Of a stretch of 64,000 bases of DNA, positions 44,935 through 55,689 are shown piece by piece. The notes under the pieces are model-generated. The model made no database searches and was not told the DNA's origin. It was given only the letters and a program-made list of their open reading frames with translations. The stretch is from Neurospora tetrasperma FGSC 2508 (taxonomy: Eukaryota > Ascomycota > Sordariomycetes > Sordariales > Sordariaceae), in NCBI RefSeq assembly GCF_000213175.1, contig NW_009799101.1, forward strand, positions 4,783,470 to 4,847,469, written 5' to 3'. Each line of letters begins with the position of its first letter. Position 1 is the first letter of the stretch. A program made the translations under genes and the position numbers.

Positions 44935-46653
44935 ATGCCACGACTACGTTCAAAAAGGCCACGCGAAGGTGACCCGTCTCCTCCCCCCCGGGTCTACCGA
45001 GCCACAAGAGCAACAAGAGGCCACAAGCCAGGCCAATCACACACGCAAGTCCAGATATCTCCGTCCCCGTCTCCTCCCGGACCGCCACGAATACCCCGGG
45101 CCAAGAGAGCGAGGACAGGCCCCTCTCCATCTTTACTTCAAGACAAGCATCCGGTCGACCGTCTCTCCATCAAGGAGGAGGAACATGGCCATATCGCCGC
45201 CGCCCATCAGCTGGACCTGGAACCGAAGACCGACCATCCCCAGACCATCCCACCTGCTCCTCGAGGCACCGACACTCGCCTAACCCGCGAAAATCTGGCA
45301 AAGCTCAACAGGATGTCCTCCAATCTTGCATCGCATGACACCTTCCGATCCTCGGGTCGAGGCTCGGGACTCACCAACCCGACGTCTGTAGCTTCAACCG
45401 GCAGTCACAGGTCGTCCAGCGCATACACCAATGGCTTCCCTTCGATCCTGGAAGATAGCGGGATCCATATCCATGGAGACCCCTCCATGCTCGCCGATCT
45501 CCAAGAACTACGACGGGAAAGATCCGTGAGGCCTTCGCTGGCACCGTTCGAGTTCCCAGATAGCAGAATCGAGCGGTTAATTCGAGTCAATAGTCGCGCG
45601 GTCTCGGAAGCGGACGTGGAACGCAATGTTGTCACGGCCATCATTGGTTTCGGGGGCCATTTGGATATCCCCAACAGTAGCAATATTGCCTGGAGTAACC
45701 TGAGATCGATGACGGGAAAACGCACTGTTGACCCTCGGCCTGATCTGTTTTATGGAGCCCGCACTACAGATATCGCCAGGGAAATCCGGGACGAGATCGG
45801 CCACTTGATTCAACCTTCGATACTACTAAACGCTCCGGCTGCGCCGCATTTTGTCATGGAAGTCAAAGGTCCCTCCGGGCGTCTCGATATATTGAAGCGC
45901 CAAGCCGCTTACAGCGGTGCCGCGGCAGCTCGTGCTGTATTTACTCTCGAGAATTTTGGGGTGGACGACCCAAAATATGACGACACCGCCAAGGCACACG
46001 CCTGGACGTTCAGCGCATACGGCGATCTTACTCAATATGCTGTGCGCGTTGGTCGACCTACACCCGGCTCTCCTGAACCATCGTACCATCTCACTCATAT
46101 CAAGACACACCACATCATGGAAAGCGTTGACCAGTTCCGCAGAGGCGTCTCAGCGTTTAGGCACTGCAGGGACGAATCTCACGCAAAGAACGAGGCACGC
46201 TTGGCCGAAGCGCACGAACGTCTACGGCGTCGCAGCCAGCAGACAACGCAGCAGACAAGCCACCCCGTCCCCGGCAGCACTTTGCCCCCTGGTCCCCTTC
46301 CGGAATCGCATCCAGGACCACCAGAGTTGAGCCCCTCTGTCGAAAATGATACCCCCTTGCAGCAGGACTGCGAAGCCCGCTCCCCAGAAGAAGAAGAAGA
46401 AGAAGAAGAAGAAGCAGCACCTGGACCCGGCTCTCCATCGACGACGACGACGGCGGCGGCGGCGGCGGCGGTCATGACAACGAGCATGCCGCCTGCGTCG
46501 GCGCCACCTAACGTGACAAAAGCCACGCCCCGTAACGGCGCCCCCTCCAAAAAGAAAAAGAAAAAGATGTCTATGTCCAACAGGCCGTCATCCCCCAGGC
46601 CCCAGCGCACCAGGCGGCGGCCCAAGAGATTTGGCACGCTCGACGACAGTTGA
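44935..46653 (+). CDS. PD-(D/E)XK nuclease-like protein with basic and acidic tails, 572 aa
   Basis: Single exon; start MPRLRSKRPREGD (44935), twelve residues inside the longest frame and with a typical AACATGC context. Residues 1-90 are basic and Pro/Ser-rich, like a nuclear-localising tail. The folded core (about 220-410) has SEADVERNVVTAIIGFGGHL, then RPDLFYG (Asp about 270), FVMEVKGPSG (Glu about 309, Lys about 311) and KRQAAYSGAAAARA (Gln about 323). This is the full D, ExK, Q arrangement of PD-(D/E)XK enzymes. The C-terminus has a nine-residue Glu run, an Ala run and a Lys/Arg-rich end. General layout matches the protein at 11921-13439, though the two are not close paralogues. Substrate unknown. 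Confidence 0.82.
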   Translation: MPRLRSKRPREGDPSPPPRVYRATRATRGHKPGQSHTQVQISPSPSPPGPPRIPRAKRARTGPSPSLLQDKHPVDRLSIKEEEHGHIAAAHQLDLEPKTDHPQTIPPAPRGTDTRLTRENLAKLNRMSSNLASHDTFRSSGRGSGLTNPTSVASTGSHRSSSAYTNGFPSILEDSGIHIHGDPSMLADLQELRRERSVRPSLAPFEFPDSRIERLIRVNSRAVSEADVERNVVTAIIGFGGHLDIPNSSNIAWSNLRSMTGKRTVDPRPDLFYGARTTDIAREIRDEIGHLIQPSILLNAPAAPHFVMEVKGPSGRLDILKRQAAYSGAAAARAVFTLENFGVDDPKYDDTAKAHAWTFSAYGDLTQYAVRVGRPTPGSPEPSYHLTHIKTHHIMESVDQFRRGVSAFRHCRDESHAKNEARLAEAHERLRRRSQQTTQQTSHPVPGSTLPPGPLPESHPGPPELSPSVENDTPLQQDCEARSPEEEEEEEEEAAPGPGSPSTTTTAAAAAAVMTTSMPPASAPPNVTKATPRNGAPSKKKKKKMSMSNRPSSPRPQRTRRRPKRFGTLDDS

Positions 46654-47765
46654 GTGAATGAGTGAGGAATGACCAGTCACGGGCCCTTTGTTTCTTCTTA
46701 CTTTTTTTTTTTTTTTTTTAAGCTTAAACGATCAAATAGCTTTACTAGTCACAGCCGATGTAGGGTTTCCTTTCTTTTTGTTGACCTGGCCGTTTTTGTC
46801 TGGCTTCACATAGGTATACTAGGCACTTGGATTGTCTACCTAGGTAGAGGTAGGGAGCGCGGTGCGCATTATAGAGGTTCTGCGGCGTAGAATAGATGGG
46901 AGGCCGACTTGTCGGATGCTGGGGATATATCCTTGGATATCTGTTCTGACGATGCCTAGTTTTTCCATAGTCATGGCCGCCCTTCTTTAAACGTGTAGGG
47001 GAGGGAGTTGGAGGTTACCTAAGCAACGTAGGTAAGTTGTGCCGGGCTCTAGGAGGTCGGCTTGCCAGGCCAGTACGTAGGCCTTGTAAACCCATGTAGT
47101 ACTTGCCGGCCATAGTTGCGCAGGTCTTGCAGACCACCACGGCAGGGTTTTCCCGTGCCCGGTGCTTCCTACTTGTCAACACTCACAACGAAGCTATCAC
47201 AGTTGTAAGTGAGCAGAAATTCGAAGAAGGGTTGTAGGTAGTATGCTTGATTCGCTCCAGCCACCCACTGCTGGGACACTGCGTAGGCACGCCTTGGAAC
47301 TTGGGTATTCGATCTTGATAATATTCCAATCAAAAACATATACCCTTTTCCAGTTCCACCTTTTCTTTTTCTGTTTGCATATATTTGTTGCTGCTGATCA
47401 TTTCCATGTGAACAACAGTTGTTTGGAGAAACATCACGTAGACTGGCCCCTTGAAAATACCCTAACCCTTGATATTTGACCCCTTACATATGCCGCCGAA
47501 TGTTTCCCAGCAGCTGCCTGCTTGACATGGGGCTGGCCCCACTGAAATAATTGTTAGGTACCTCTACCTACCCCTCCACCAAATGCCCGTCGCGCTGCCC
47601 GTCGCACATCCAATGTGTCACTGACATCATCTCCCGGGCATCTTCCACTTTTACCTCGACACATTTTGGTGGTTCTCCAGCACCGCATTTCGCATACTTC
47701 TACCTTACACATCATCACACCACAAAGACCGGCTGTCCTACCGTAAACGGCTTACGCGGGCGGGC
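46654..47765. other. Intergenic, about 1.1 kb
   Basis: A long T run (about 46703-46719) soon after the upstream stop codon. TAGAGGTA at 46845, TACCTCTA at 47559 and CCCTAACCC at 47460-47468 lie before the next gene. No gene seen. Confidence 0.5.
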
Positions 47766-49865
47766 ATGACGGCGCACAACCAGGGCGAGGGAGGGGCACC
47801 ACCACCACTAACCCAAGCATCGCCATCCCCCAGCAACGCCGACAAGCCACCCGCCAAGCTGTATCACGAACACCGCGGCGAACCGCTTGAAGGCGCCGCT
47901 CTCCAAGAATGTATCGAAGCCCTCGTCGACGGATGGACGACCTGCGTCGATGAGCTCTCCCAGCTCCATACAAAGGCCGAGTCAGCTTCCAAGCCCATCC
48001 GCGGCCTCTACACCCTCCTCAAAGTCCAGCAACGCACCCTCGACAAGGTCAAAGCCAAGAAAGCGTCGCAACCGTCCCCTCCTCCTCCTCCCTCGACAGA
48101 CGAACATGGCACCGAACCAAAACCACTCTTCACCCCCGCCCAGTACTTTGGCATGCGCAGTTGCTGCTGGGACGACAGGTGGTCCGTCATCAAAAAGTGT
48201 CGCGGCCTCGTCGCCATCAATAAGGAGTTTGCCCGGAGCCCGAAGCAGCCGGTTCCTGCGGGAAAAGGGTGGTTGGCATACAAAGATAACCCTCTGCTGG
48301 AGAGGCCGATTGTTGTTGACGCCGTCATCGATAGCGGGGCGACGTGGTTGAAATTTGTTTCCATCTCGCCCAAGACGCTCGCTTACCAAATCGCCGTGGA
48401 TGGATGGGAGACTGATGAGGAAGAGGAGGATGATGATCCAGCATACAGCGATGATGGCGAGGACCAATACAATGGAAATGGAAACGGAGTCGCGGGGAGA
48501 AATGGCATCCAAGAAGCGCTGGGGAATACCGAGTTCGCCGAGTCCATCAAGAAGGTCATCCTGGCTGCGAGATGGAACCACTGCCATCATGTTCACCTCC
48601 TTCTTCCGGGCCTGCGCGATGGCGAGTCCGAGCCCGCCGACAGAATGCTACGCTACATCCGCGAAAAGATTGGTGGCGACGACGTTTCTGTTACCGTGAG
48701 CTGCGCCAACAGCCCCCTCCTCGCCGACACGCCACCACCACCACTTGACACCGCTTTGGCCGCCCTCATCGACGAACGCGACCCCCTCGTCGCCGATGAT
48801 TGCGGCCGCATCACATCCACTGCGAACCTCGATCCGAGCGTGTTAGTGTCACTGGTGACAGATTTACATCATGGCCTTGTCGATTTGCAGCCCGAGTTCC
48901 AGCAGAGGGTAGTTGCCCGGTCGGTATTGGACCACACGACGGACAGTAATGAGCTGGTGCCGCGTGAGGATATCCTCGCCAAGGTCTTGTACCCTGCGCT
49001 GAGGGGAAGAAAGCTGGTGACAACGCGTCTGGCTGCTCAGTACTTCCGGCAACTGATTGCGTCGATCTCTACACACTCGGAAGAAGTGCGCGCTTCTTTC
49101 ATTTTGCCTCCTGATGCGCCACCCGCTCTGCTTAGTCCTGAGGGAAGCTCCGAACCCCTCTCAACAACCAGTCTCACCCCCGAACAACGTCGGGCTGAAC
49201 TGCAGAGGTGGTCCGCCGTCCCTATCCCCGATGATCTTCACCTCCCTGTTGAAATCGTGGACGACATTGAACTGGAACAAGTTTCCCCACTCATCGCAGA
49301 GGGCAAGCTCCCGCCCATGGCCCTCGGCGTTGCCCAAGATTTGTCGAGGCTGAACCGCTCCGTCTATCTCTACGGGTGGATAAATCGCCTAACGACAATC
49401 ACTGGCCACCGCGGCATCGAGCGCCAGATCTACCTTTCACTAGCCACGCATTGGACACCGCCGGCCACCGGCAATTACCGTGCAAGCGAAAGCGACGCAA
49501 AAAACAACGAGATCCCTCCAGATATCTGGCACCGTCACCTAGGAGGTTATTTGATTCACAGAGACAAGCCACGGGACTGGAAAGCGTTGATTGCCGAGTA
49601 CGAAGAATGCAAGGACGGAAAGATACCCTCTGAGGTGCAAAGGTGGACAAACCCGTGGACAACGTGGGGGAGAGGTATCAGCACATATGGATTGCCGGAT
49701 ACCAAGACGTGGGAGGGGGTCGGGCATGCGGATAAGCAGAGTTTTGGACGGAAGCTGCAGACGAGGGAAGCAAGGGGGCAGCGGAATCCTGGGGGTAGGG
49801 ACGTCGATGATCAGGAAGGGGAGGAGCAGGACATGGATGAAGAGGAGGAGGAGGAGCAGTCGTAA
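47766..49865 (+). CDS. C7orf25/DUF1308-like protein, 699 aa
   Basis: Single exon starting ATGACGGCG at 47766. An N-terminal helical region (about 30-110) is followed by TPAQYFGMRSCCWDD, then ERPIVVDAVIDSGATWLKFVS at about residue 180-200, the most conserved block of the UPF0415/C7orf25 family. The C-terminal half contains TANLDPSVLVSLVTDLHHG, matching the DUF1308 PIN-like domain, and ends in a long acidic tail. PIN-like folds often bind or cut RNA, but no activity is established for this family to my knowledge, and I have not checked the catalytic acids. Acidic insertions (about 220-235) look like disordered linkers. Confidence 0.75.
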   Translation: MTAHNQGEGGAPPPLTQASPSPSNADKPPAKLYHEHRGEPLEGAALQECIEALVDGWTTCVDELSQLHTKAESASKPIRGLYTLLKVQQRTLDKVKAKKASQPSPPPPPSTDEHGTEPKPLFTPAQYFGMRSCCWDDRWSVIKKCRGLVAINKEFARSPKQPVPAGKGWLAYKDNPLLERPIVVDAVIDSGATWLKFVSISPKTLAYQIAVDGWETDEEEEDDDPAYSDDGEDQYNGNGNGVAGRNGIQEALGNTEFAESIKKVILAARWNHCHHVHLLLPGLRDGESEPADRMLRYIREKIGGDDVSVTVSCANSPLLADTPPPPLDTALAALIDERDPLVADDCGRITSTANLDPSVLVSLVTDLHHGLVDLQPEFQQRVVARSVLDHTTDSNELVPREDILAKVLYPALRGRKLVTTRLAAQYFRQLIASISTHSEEVRASFILPPDAPPALLSPEGSSEPLSTTSLTPEQRRAELQRWSAVPIPDDLHLPVEIVDDIELEQVSPLIAEGKLPPMALGVAQDLSRLNRSVYLYGWINRLTTITGHRGIERQIYLSLATHWTPPATGNYRASESDAKNNEIPPDIWHRHLGGYLIHRDKPRDWKALIAEYEECKDGKIPSEVQRWTNPWTTWGRGISTYGLPDTKTWEGVGHADKQSFGRKLQTREARGQRNPGGRDVDDQEGEEQDMDEEEEEEQS

Positions 49866-51172
49866 TTTTGATGTGGTGTGGTCGGCTATCTGATGGTGCT
49901 GGTGATAGTGATGATTGACGGGGTCTGGAATCGCTCTCCCGGTCTTCCCGAGTCCCAAGTCTCAGTCTATCCCATGTTGCCATCTGGCCCTGACATAGTT
50001 GGCCCTTGTCTGGAATGGAAGCAAAAGCAAGCACCAAACCCGAAACAGCTCAGCACATGGCGGAACGACTGGATGACACAAAGTAAGGGATGAGTTGCCT
50101 CAACTGCATCTCTTACAGGTAGGCAACTGAGACAGAACACCAGAAAAAGAAGCGACTACATACCAACAGAAGGGGACAAATCGCACCACCAGTTGTAGCG
50201 CACCGCTGTTTGATTAGATCGCGAGATCAGATACCATGGTTGTGGGAACATCTTTTAACATGGCGAATAACAGTTGGATCCCAAAATCAGCAGTGAATGA
50301 TTTACACGTCGCAGCCCAACCGCTCGCTATTATGAAGATCCCGAGATCAGGTAATCAGATCTGCCAGATTTCAACAATCGTTTGGTTTGACTTTGGGAAC
50401 CTATCAGGAGAGGGCCAATTTGAGGGAAACTTGGTTTTTTTTCTTCTGGCAAACAAGCTTCGGATCTCAATCTGGTAGTGGAGCTAATTTCCCGTTCCCC
50501 CCTTGGATCTGCTCGCTTGGTTACCCCTGGTGATGATTTCCCCCCCTTGCTGCTGGTGTTTGTTAGGTTCTTGGCGGTCATCCGCTTTTGCTGCCGCTAG
50601 AACTTTTCTTCTCTGGCTTCCACTTCCTCCCACCGGAGTTCCGCTCAGGGTCTAACTTTTAGCCATCTTTTAGTGTTCTAGTGCCCTATGCCACGCTGCA
50701 ATGCATCCCCGGCCCGACCCTTGTTTTTTTTGTTTTGTTTTGTTTACGGGTGTCCACCACCCCCCCTGCTTGGTACCTGGAACTAGCCCTGGGAAACCGC
50801 CTGTCGACATCTGATTTTGGCGCTCGCTCTTTTGCCTCGCACGTCGCGATGGAGTCATGGGAAATTCGATTGCTGGATTTAGCACACCGCACACTGGACC
50901 CGGCGTCGGTTGTCTGAAATGACCTGTAATTTCAGATCCGTCTCGGAACGGAATTCCCCCTTTTTATTTTGGGAAAAGAAAGAATTGTCGAGTTTTATTT
51001 TATTGCTTCACCTTCCCAGCTTTATCTGTTCTTTCCTCGTCTCTCTCTCCTTGTCCCTTTCGAACCAGTCCATTCGTTTTATACCAACCAACCACCCACC
51101 CGGCTTTCGCTTCTCCCCCAACTCCAGACTCCCCCATTTTTACATATTATCATCCTATAATAATCAACCAAA
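49866..51172. other. Intergenic, about 1.3 kb, with probable leader of the next gene
   Basis: No gene supported. The last 150 nt before 51173 is pyrimidine-rich and ends in an A-rich stretch before ATG, a common pattern for well-expressed fungal genes. Confidence 0.5.
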
Positions 51173-51769
51173 ATGTCTGCCGAACAAGATCAGAGGCCCA
51201 AGTCCGCCGCTTCCTCCAAGAAGTCCGAGGATCAGCAACGAGGCCACCAACTGACCGACGACGGGCCCGTTGCCGCCGGTCACCAAGATGCCTACCACCA
51301 ACTCTCGGACGACCAACCTGAGGCTGGCGCTGCCGACGGCGAGCAAGAGCAGCAGCAAAAGGCCGACAAGCCCAAGAAGGAGAACCCTCTCAAGAAGTTC
51401 ATGGCCTCGCTCAAGTCTCTCAACTGCGCCGGCAAGCCATCGGGCGACAAGAAGAGCAAGAAGAACGGCGCTTCTCAAGAAGGTGGAGAGGACGACGACG
51501 ACAACAACACCCCCAACGCCAGGCCGGTGAGCCAGAGCTCGCTGGACAGCAAGAAGGTTGCTGCCGAGAAGAACGCGCCACAGATTGATGTCTCTCCTGC
51601 GGTGGAGGATAGCCACCACCAGACGGGAGAGCACGAGGGCCACAAGGAGGACCACGGCAAGGAGGGTGAGGAGAAGGAGCAGGACAATGAGAAGATTGCT
51701 AGCCCAGTTGACGCGCACCCGCCTGCGTTGACGACTACTGCTATCAGTGCTACGCCCCCGACTCTTTAG
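51173..51769 (+). CDS. Disordered, charged small protein, 198 aa, unknown
   Basis: ATG follows AACCAAA, a strong fungal start context. The product is rich in Lys, Glu, Asp, Gln and Ser with almost no hydrophobic residues, except one short amphipathic segment PLKKFMASLKSLNCAG at about 65-80. It has His-rich patches near the C-terminus. The stop TAG is immediately followed by GTATGT, starting a 70 nt intron in the 3' untranslated region. The long pyrimidine-rich leader and codon use suggest strong expression. I do not recognise the family; it looks like a hydrophilin-type or stress-related disordered protein, which is only a guess. Confidence 0.72.
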   Translation: MSAEQDQRPKSAASSKKSEDQQRGHQLTDDGPVAAGHQDAYHQLSDDQPEAGAADGEQEQQQKADKPKKENPLKKFMASLKSLNCAGKPSGDKKSKKNGASQEGGEDDDDNNTPNARPVSQSSLDSKKVAAEKNAPQIDVSPAVEDSHHQTGEHEGHKEDHGKEGEEKEQDNEKIASPVDAHPPALTTTAISATPPTL

Positions 51770-52849
51770 GTATGTTTCCTGTTATTTCTTCTCGTCGGTG
51801 AAATAGTATGAGATGTGGTTCTAACAGATAAAAATGCAGGTGCTGAAAAGTATCCCTTGAGTCGTTGAACGGTGTTATCTGTACCAGTCAGAACATGATA
51901 CAGAAGACGGGGAAAGAAAAAAAAGAAGGGAGACAATAGACAATAGACAATAAGCTGCATGGACGGGTGTTAAAAGGTCGGGTTGCACTTTGAACACACA
52001 GGCACATATACACACATACACAAGCAACGGCAGATGTTGGAGAGAGGGAGATACACTGTACGATTTTTGGACACGGAAACCCGTTTCAGAGACTGCGGTG
52101 AGAGAGGGGAGGGGGAACGACGTCGGACGTGCACGCACGGGGAGTGGGCTGGAGTTTGCCGTTTTTCTTCTTATTGTTTGCTTTTTTCTGGCTTTTTGGC
52201 TTTCAGCATCATCACCTCCTCCACCACCCGACACCGACACCATCACCGCTGGTTTGCATCCTCCTCTGGCTTTTCGCTATTACTACCTACCTCATCTACC
52301 TACAGTCTACTTCCTGTTTCGATACCCTCCGGCAATCATCATCATCCTTTCGATTAATGCCCTGCTTATGTACCCTCTATCTAGTTAGTTGGAGAAGAAG
52401 CGAACAAATAGTAGTAAGCGGTTAATTTAATTCCTTACAGTTGGTGTTTCATCATCGATGTCCTTTCGTGTCTTTGTCTTGGGTTTCGTGAGTATCTGTT
52501 TGAGCCGGAATGAATGGGAGTTTCCGTTTCGTGGTGTCGTTTTAGTCGGAGTAAGCACGGGTCACAGTGAAATATTTCCTGGATTTCGTTGCGGCGGACT
52601 CGGTGCGGTTACTTGGGACTTACATCTAGCATAAAAGCCGGGATGCGTGTTGGGAGTTAGGTTGGGGGGCTCCACCATGTTATGATTGACTTTTGAACTA
52701 AGGACCAGAAAACAATGCGTTGAATGTACGGTAGGTATGGAAGGTAAATGGTCAATAATGACGTTCAGGAGAGGGATGAATGCTCGCTTTCTTTACCTGC
52801 CGGGCTCATAGGATTTTGATACAGGTAAGATTGTATCAACCAATGAGAT
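51770..52849. other. 3'UTR intron and intergenic DNA
   Basis: Positions 51770-51839 form a textbook intron (GTATGT donor, CTAAC branch at 51821-51825, TGCAG acceptor) directly after the upstream stop codon. The rest holds no supported gene; frames over 51990-52425 are T/C-rich chance frames. Confidence 0.6.
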
Positions 52850-52931
52850 GGCGTGGTGGCAGAGTGGTCTAATGCGCAAGACTAGAAATCTTGTTCCTTC
52901 GGGAGCGTCTGTTCGAATCAGGCCCACGTCG
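52850..52931 (+). tRNA. tRNA-Ser (anticodon AGA)
   Basis: 82 nt without intron. The acceptor arms GGCGTGG and CCACGTC pair fully with one G-U. D arm contains GTGGCAGAGTGGTCT; anticodon stem CAAGA/TCTTG encloses loop CTAGAAA with AGA at 52884-52886. A long variable arm (TTCCTTCGGGA) marks it as class II, and TTCGAATC forms the T loop. A T run follows at about 52951, a likely Pol III terminator. Confidence 0.95.
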
Positions 52932-53998
52932 CACGATGATCACCAACAACCTTTTTTTTTTCGTTGTTCTTTTTTGAAGCCTTTACTCCAGTGTTCTTTC
53001 GAAGTTTTCTTTACTGAAGTTGCTCCTTATCTTTTTCTTTTTTTCACTTTTGGCATACACCTTTTGTGCAGAAAGAAGTGAACAGACATGACTTGACATA
53101 GTGGGTCCACACAACTTTTGCTAGTTCCCCAGTAGTCAGTCGGACTTGTCGCCATTTTATTGTTTACATGCCCCTTTTTCTTGCAGCTGTTCTCACATAC
53201 CGTCAACTCCCGCACACAGTCTTGCCATTCCCGCTTTCCCTTCTCCCTAGAGGTAACTATTCACATAGCACAAATTATGAGCTCCTCGTCCGCAAAACAC
53301 CTCTTATCCGTTGACACCAGACGTCCACATGTTGATCCGACCACTCAATCCACGTGTTATCTCAGTCTCACAGAGCATCCTTGATGTACGCATGTCGCCG
53401 TGGATATTGACTCTCACAGGCAGAAAAGCATTTGCGCTGGAGTAGAGGAGCTGCCAGGGCGGCTTCCACTTGTGTGAGAAGGATGGAAGTGAAAGCATTA
53501 AAGAGATTCATGGTTGACTGGTTCGAGAGTTGAGGTTGATTTGAGCTACGGGGCTTGGAGTTTGGGACGGCGACCGTCTTGCATGTGTTAACTTGTTGAG
53601 ACAGATTATTCTATTGGGAATTACTACATAACTAGAGCCCAAAGATGATCTTCAGTTGTGTGCTTACGGGGTTAATGTGTACTTGATTTGTTTAACGTCA
53701 CTCGAGTGAATCGTGGCCATACTTACCTCTATGTTCTTTCTTGACTTTGACTACAATACATTCCCCTCTCCCACTCGCGCATCTTTCTGTGTCCAGATGA
53801 GGTCAATTCTCGAAAAGTGTTTCTTTCCTAAGGAGGTGATTTACATTTTCCATTGCAAAAAACAACCAGTCTCCTCCCTACTATTCTCCTTCAGTCCAAA
53901 GCTCTTTCCTCCCCCTTGCCCCTCACCAATCCACATCATCACCACCCCTTTGATCCTTCCACCTTCCCTTTCAGAACTGCCTCCTTCCCCACAAACCT
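52932..53998. other. Intergenic, about 1.1 kb
   Basis: No gene supported. TAGAGGTA at 53248 and TACCTCTA at 53724. Pyrimidine-rich near the right end. Confidence 0.5.
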
Positions 53999-54871
53999 CT
54001 AGTTGAACCTGCTAAAGAACTCCCAAGTGTTCCTCGGCGCAAACGGGTCGTTCTGTCCCGGATCTCTCTGGCTCGGATTATGATCTCCGCCATGCACAAC
54101 CCACACCACGTCCTTACCCTGTTGACATCCCTGATACTCGACCCTCGTGGACCTTCCTCCACTACCAGGCTGTACTTCCCCGTTTGCCGGCTGGCACCCA
54201 TTGTTCCTCACAAACCGATCTCTCAACTGTCTTCCCATCGCCACATTCAGCACGCTGTCGGACGTTCCGTGTTGCGCGTAGTACGCCACCGGATCATTCC
54301 CGCCCGCGCAGCCAGAAAGCTGCGCACCAGAAATGACAGCGACGGCACGGACTTTGTTCGCCCGCGAGCACGCCAGGCTGAAACTCATGCCGCCGCCGTA
54401 GGAGAAGCCCGTGCTGAAGACGAGGTTGGTGTCGATGCACAGCCCATCGCTCACGGTTTGCAGAATGTTGTCAAAGAAGGAGACGTCCTCCCCATTTTGG
54501 TTCGCCCAGCCAGCATTCAACCCGTCCGGAACCACGTATATGGCACTCTTGCTCGTGTCGAGGGGCGGCAGGCCGTAGTAAGGCAGGACACCGCCGCGGT
54601 TGGGGTCTTCGCCCTGAATGATCTTTTGCATGGAGCTGCCGAGTGGGTGCCAGAGGAAGATGAGGCGGTAGGGGTTGTTTTGGTTGTAGTTGTCCGGAAG
54701 CCGGACGGTGTAGCGACGCGATTTGCCGTTGATGTTGGTGGTGACGGTTTGGCCGTTGTAGAGGGTGGGACCTTTGCCGCAGCCGGAGGAGGGGGCGGCG
54801 GCGGCGATGAAAGGGAGGGCAGAGAGGAGGAGAAGGAGAAAAGTGGTGAGGCGGGAGTGAAGGCCTGCCAT
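53999..54871 (-). CDS. faeD: Secreted feruloyl esterase (CE1 family, type D-like), 290 aa
   Basis: Single exon. A clear signal peptide (MAGLHSRLTTFLLLLLSALPFIAAAA) leads into a compact alpha/beta hydrolase with no carbohydrate-binding module. Catalytic Ser157 lies in GFSYGG, with likely acid Asp205 (HGTSDS) and His264 (VHGGDHNP). LIFLWHPLGSSM forms the oxyanion-hole strand. It should release ferulic acid from plant cell-wall xylan outside the cell. Length and sequence fit the known Neurospora type D feruloyl esterase; the symbol is from memory and type B versus D was not tested. Expected to be induced on plant biomass, though I see no regulator site I can name. Confidence 0.88.
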   Translation of the reverse strand: MAGLHSRLTTFLLLLLSALPFIAAAAPSSGCGKGPTLYNGQTVTTNINGKSRRYTVRLPDNYNQNNPYRLIFLWHPLGSSMQKIIQGEDPNRGGVLPYYGLPPLDTSKSAIYVVPDGLNAGWANQNGEDVSFFDNILQTVSDGLCIDTNLVFSTGFSYGGGMSFSLACSRANKVRAVAVISGAQLSGCAGGNDPVAYYAQHGTSDSVLNVAMGRQLRDRFVRNNGCQPANGEVQPGSGGRSTRVEYQGCQQGKDVVWVVHGGDHNPSQRDPGQNDPFAPRNTWEFFSRFN

Positions 54872-55689
54872 TTTCGGAGGCTGGCTTGTTGAGGCTGAGA
54901 AAACGAGCTGGAATGGGTTGGATGAGATGCTCTGGTTGGATGGGGAGTGAGTTTTGAAGGAGCAGAGGGGGCTTTATACCTATCTTTCCTGTCGCCGTCA
55001 GTTCATGTTGACTTGACTTTGGTGGTTGAACTTGATCTCCTTCACCAGCTCACATTCTCTTCCTTTTCCTCAGCCCAAGCTGTTGTCCCTTCACAGAAAC
55101 AACTGCCGAATTCTTGTTCCTTCATTACGAAACAGCATTGACCGATCATCAAGCTTGGCGTCAAAGCGAGGCGTCAGGCGCACCTATAGGTTTTGATATT
55201 TGGAGGTGAAGTCATAGCCAAGAATAATTCAAGCATGGATCTGTCGACGGAGGTCACGGTGGTTAACATGCACATACCGCATCCGGTTCACGGAGTTGTC
55301 ACCGTCGACCAAAGGGTAAGTGCCAAGTCCTCGAAACCCGGTATGAGTGGTACCGCAACCGGTAAAAGTGTTTACTGCAACCTTCCCCATGTTTTGAACA
55401 TCTGTGATGATACCTTGAGGTTGAAACAAGATGCGCGCCAATGGGAACGGGGTTAGTGGCTGGTGGTTAAGGTGAGAGTTTTGGGAGGTGTTCGAGTCAG
55501 CTGCCTCTACGTGCCTTTCGGTCAACTTCCACGTGGACAAATGATGGAAAGGGTATCTATCGTGTAGAAGTTGTCTGACTCCTAGTTCGAGAGTCTTGCT
55601 GTGTACAATCGTGAGTGTTCCAAGGTGTGCCGAGGTCCTGATGCCCCTCGGTAACACTTCCATGGTTGGTCTACCTCCAGTCAACGCGA
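54872..55689. other. Promoter of the feruloyl esterase and 3' region of the dehydrogenase gene
   Basis: A 166-codon minus-strand frame (55229-55729) overlaps the last exon of the next gene in another frame and has no family features, so I do not call it. No other signal seen. Confidence 0.5.

Noticed and set aside
54080-54892. 270-codon frame antisense to the feruloyl esterase
   Set aside because: Shadow of the GC-biased coding strand; no domain.
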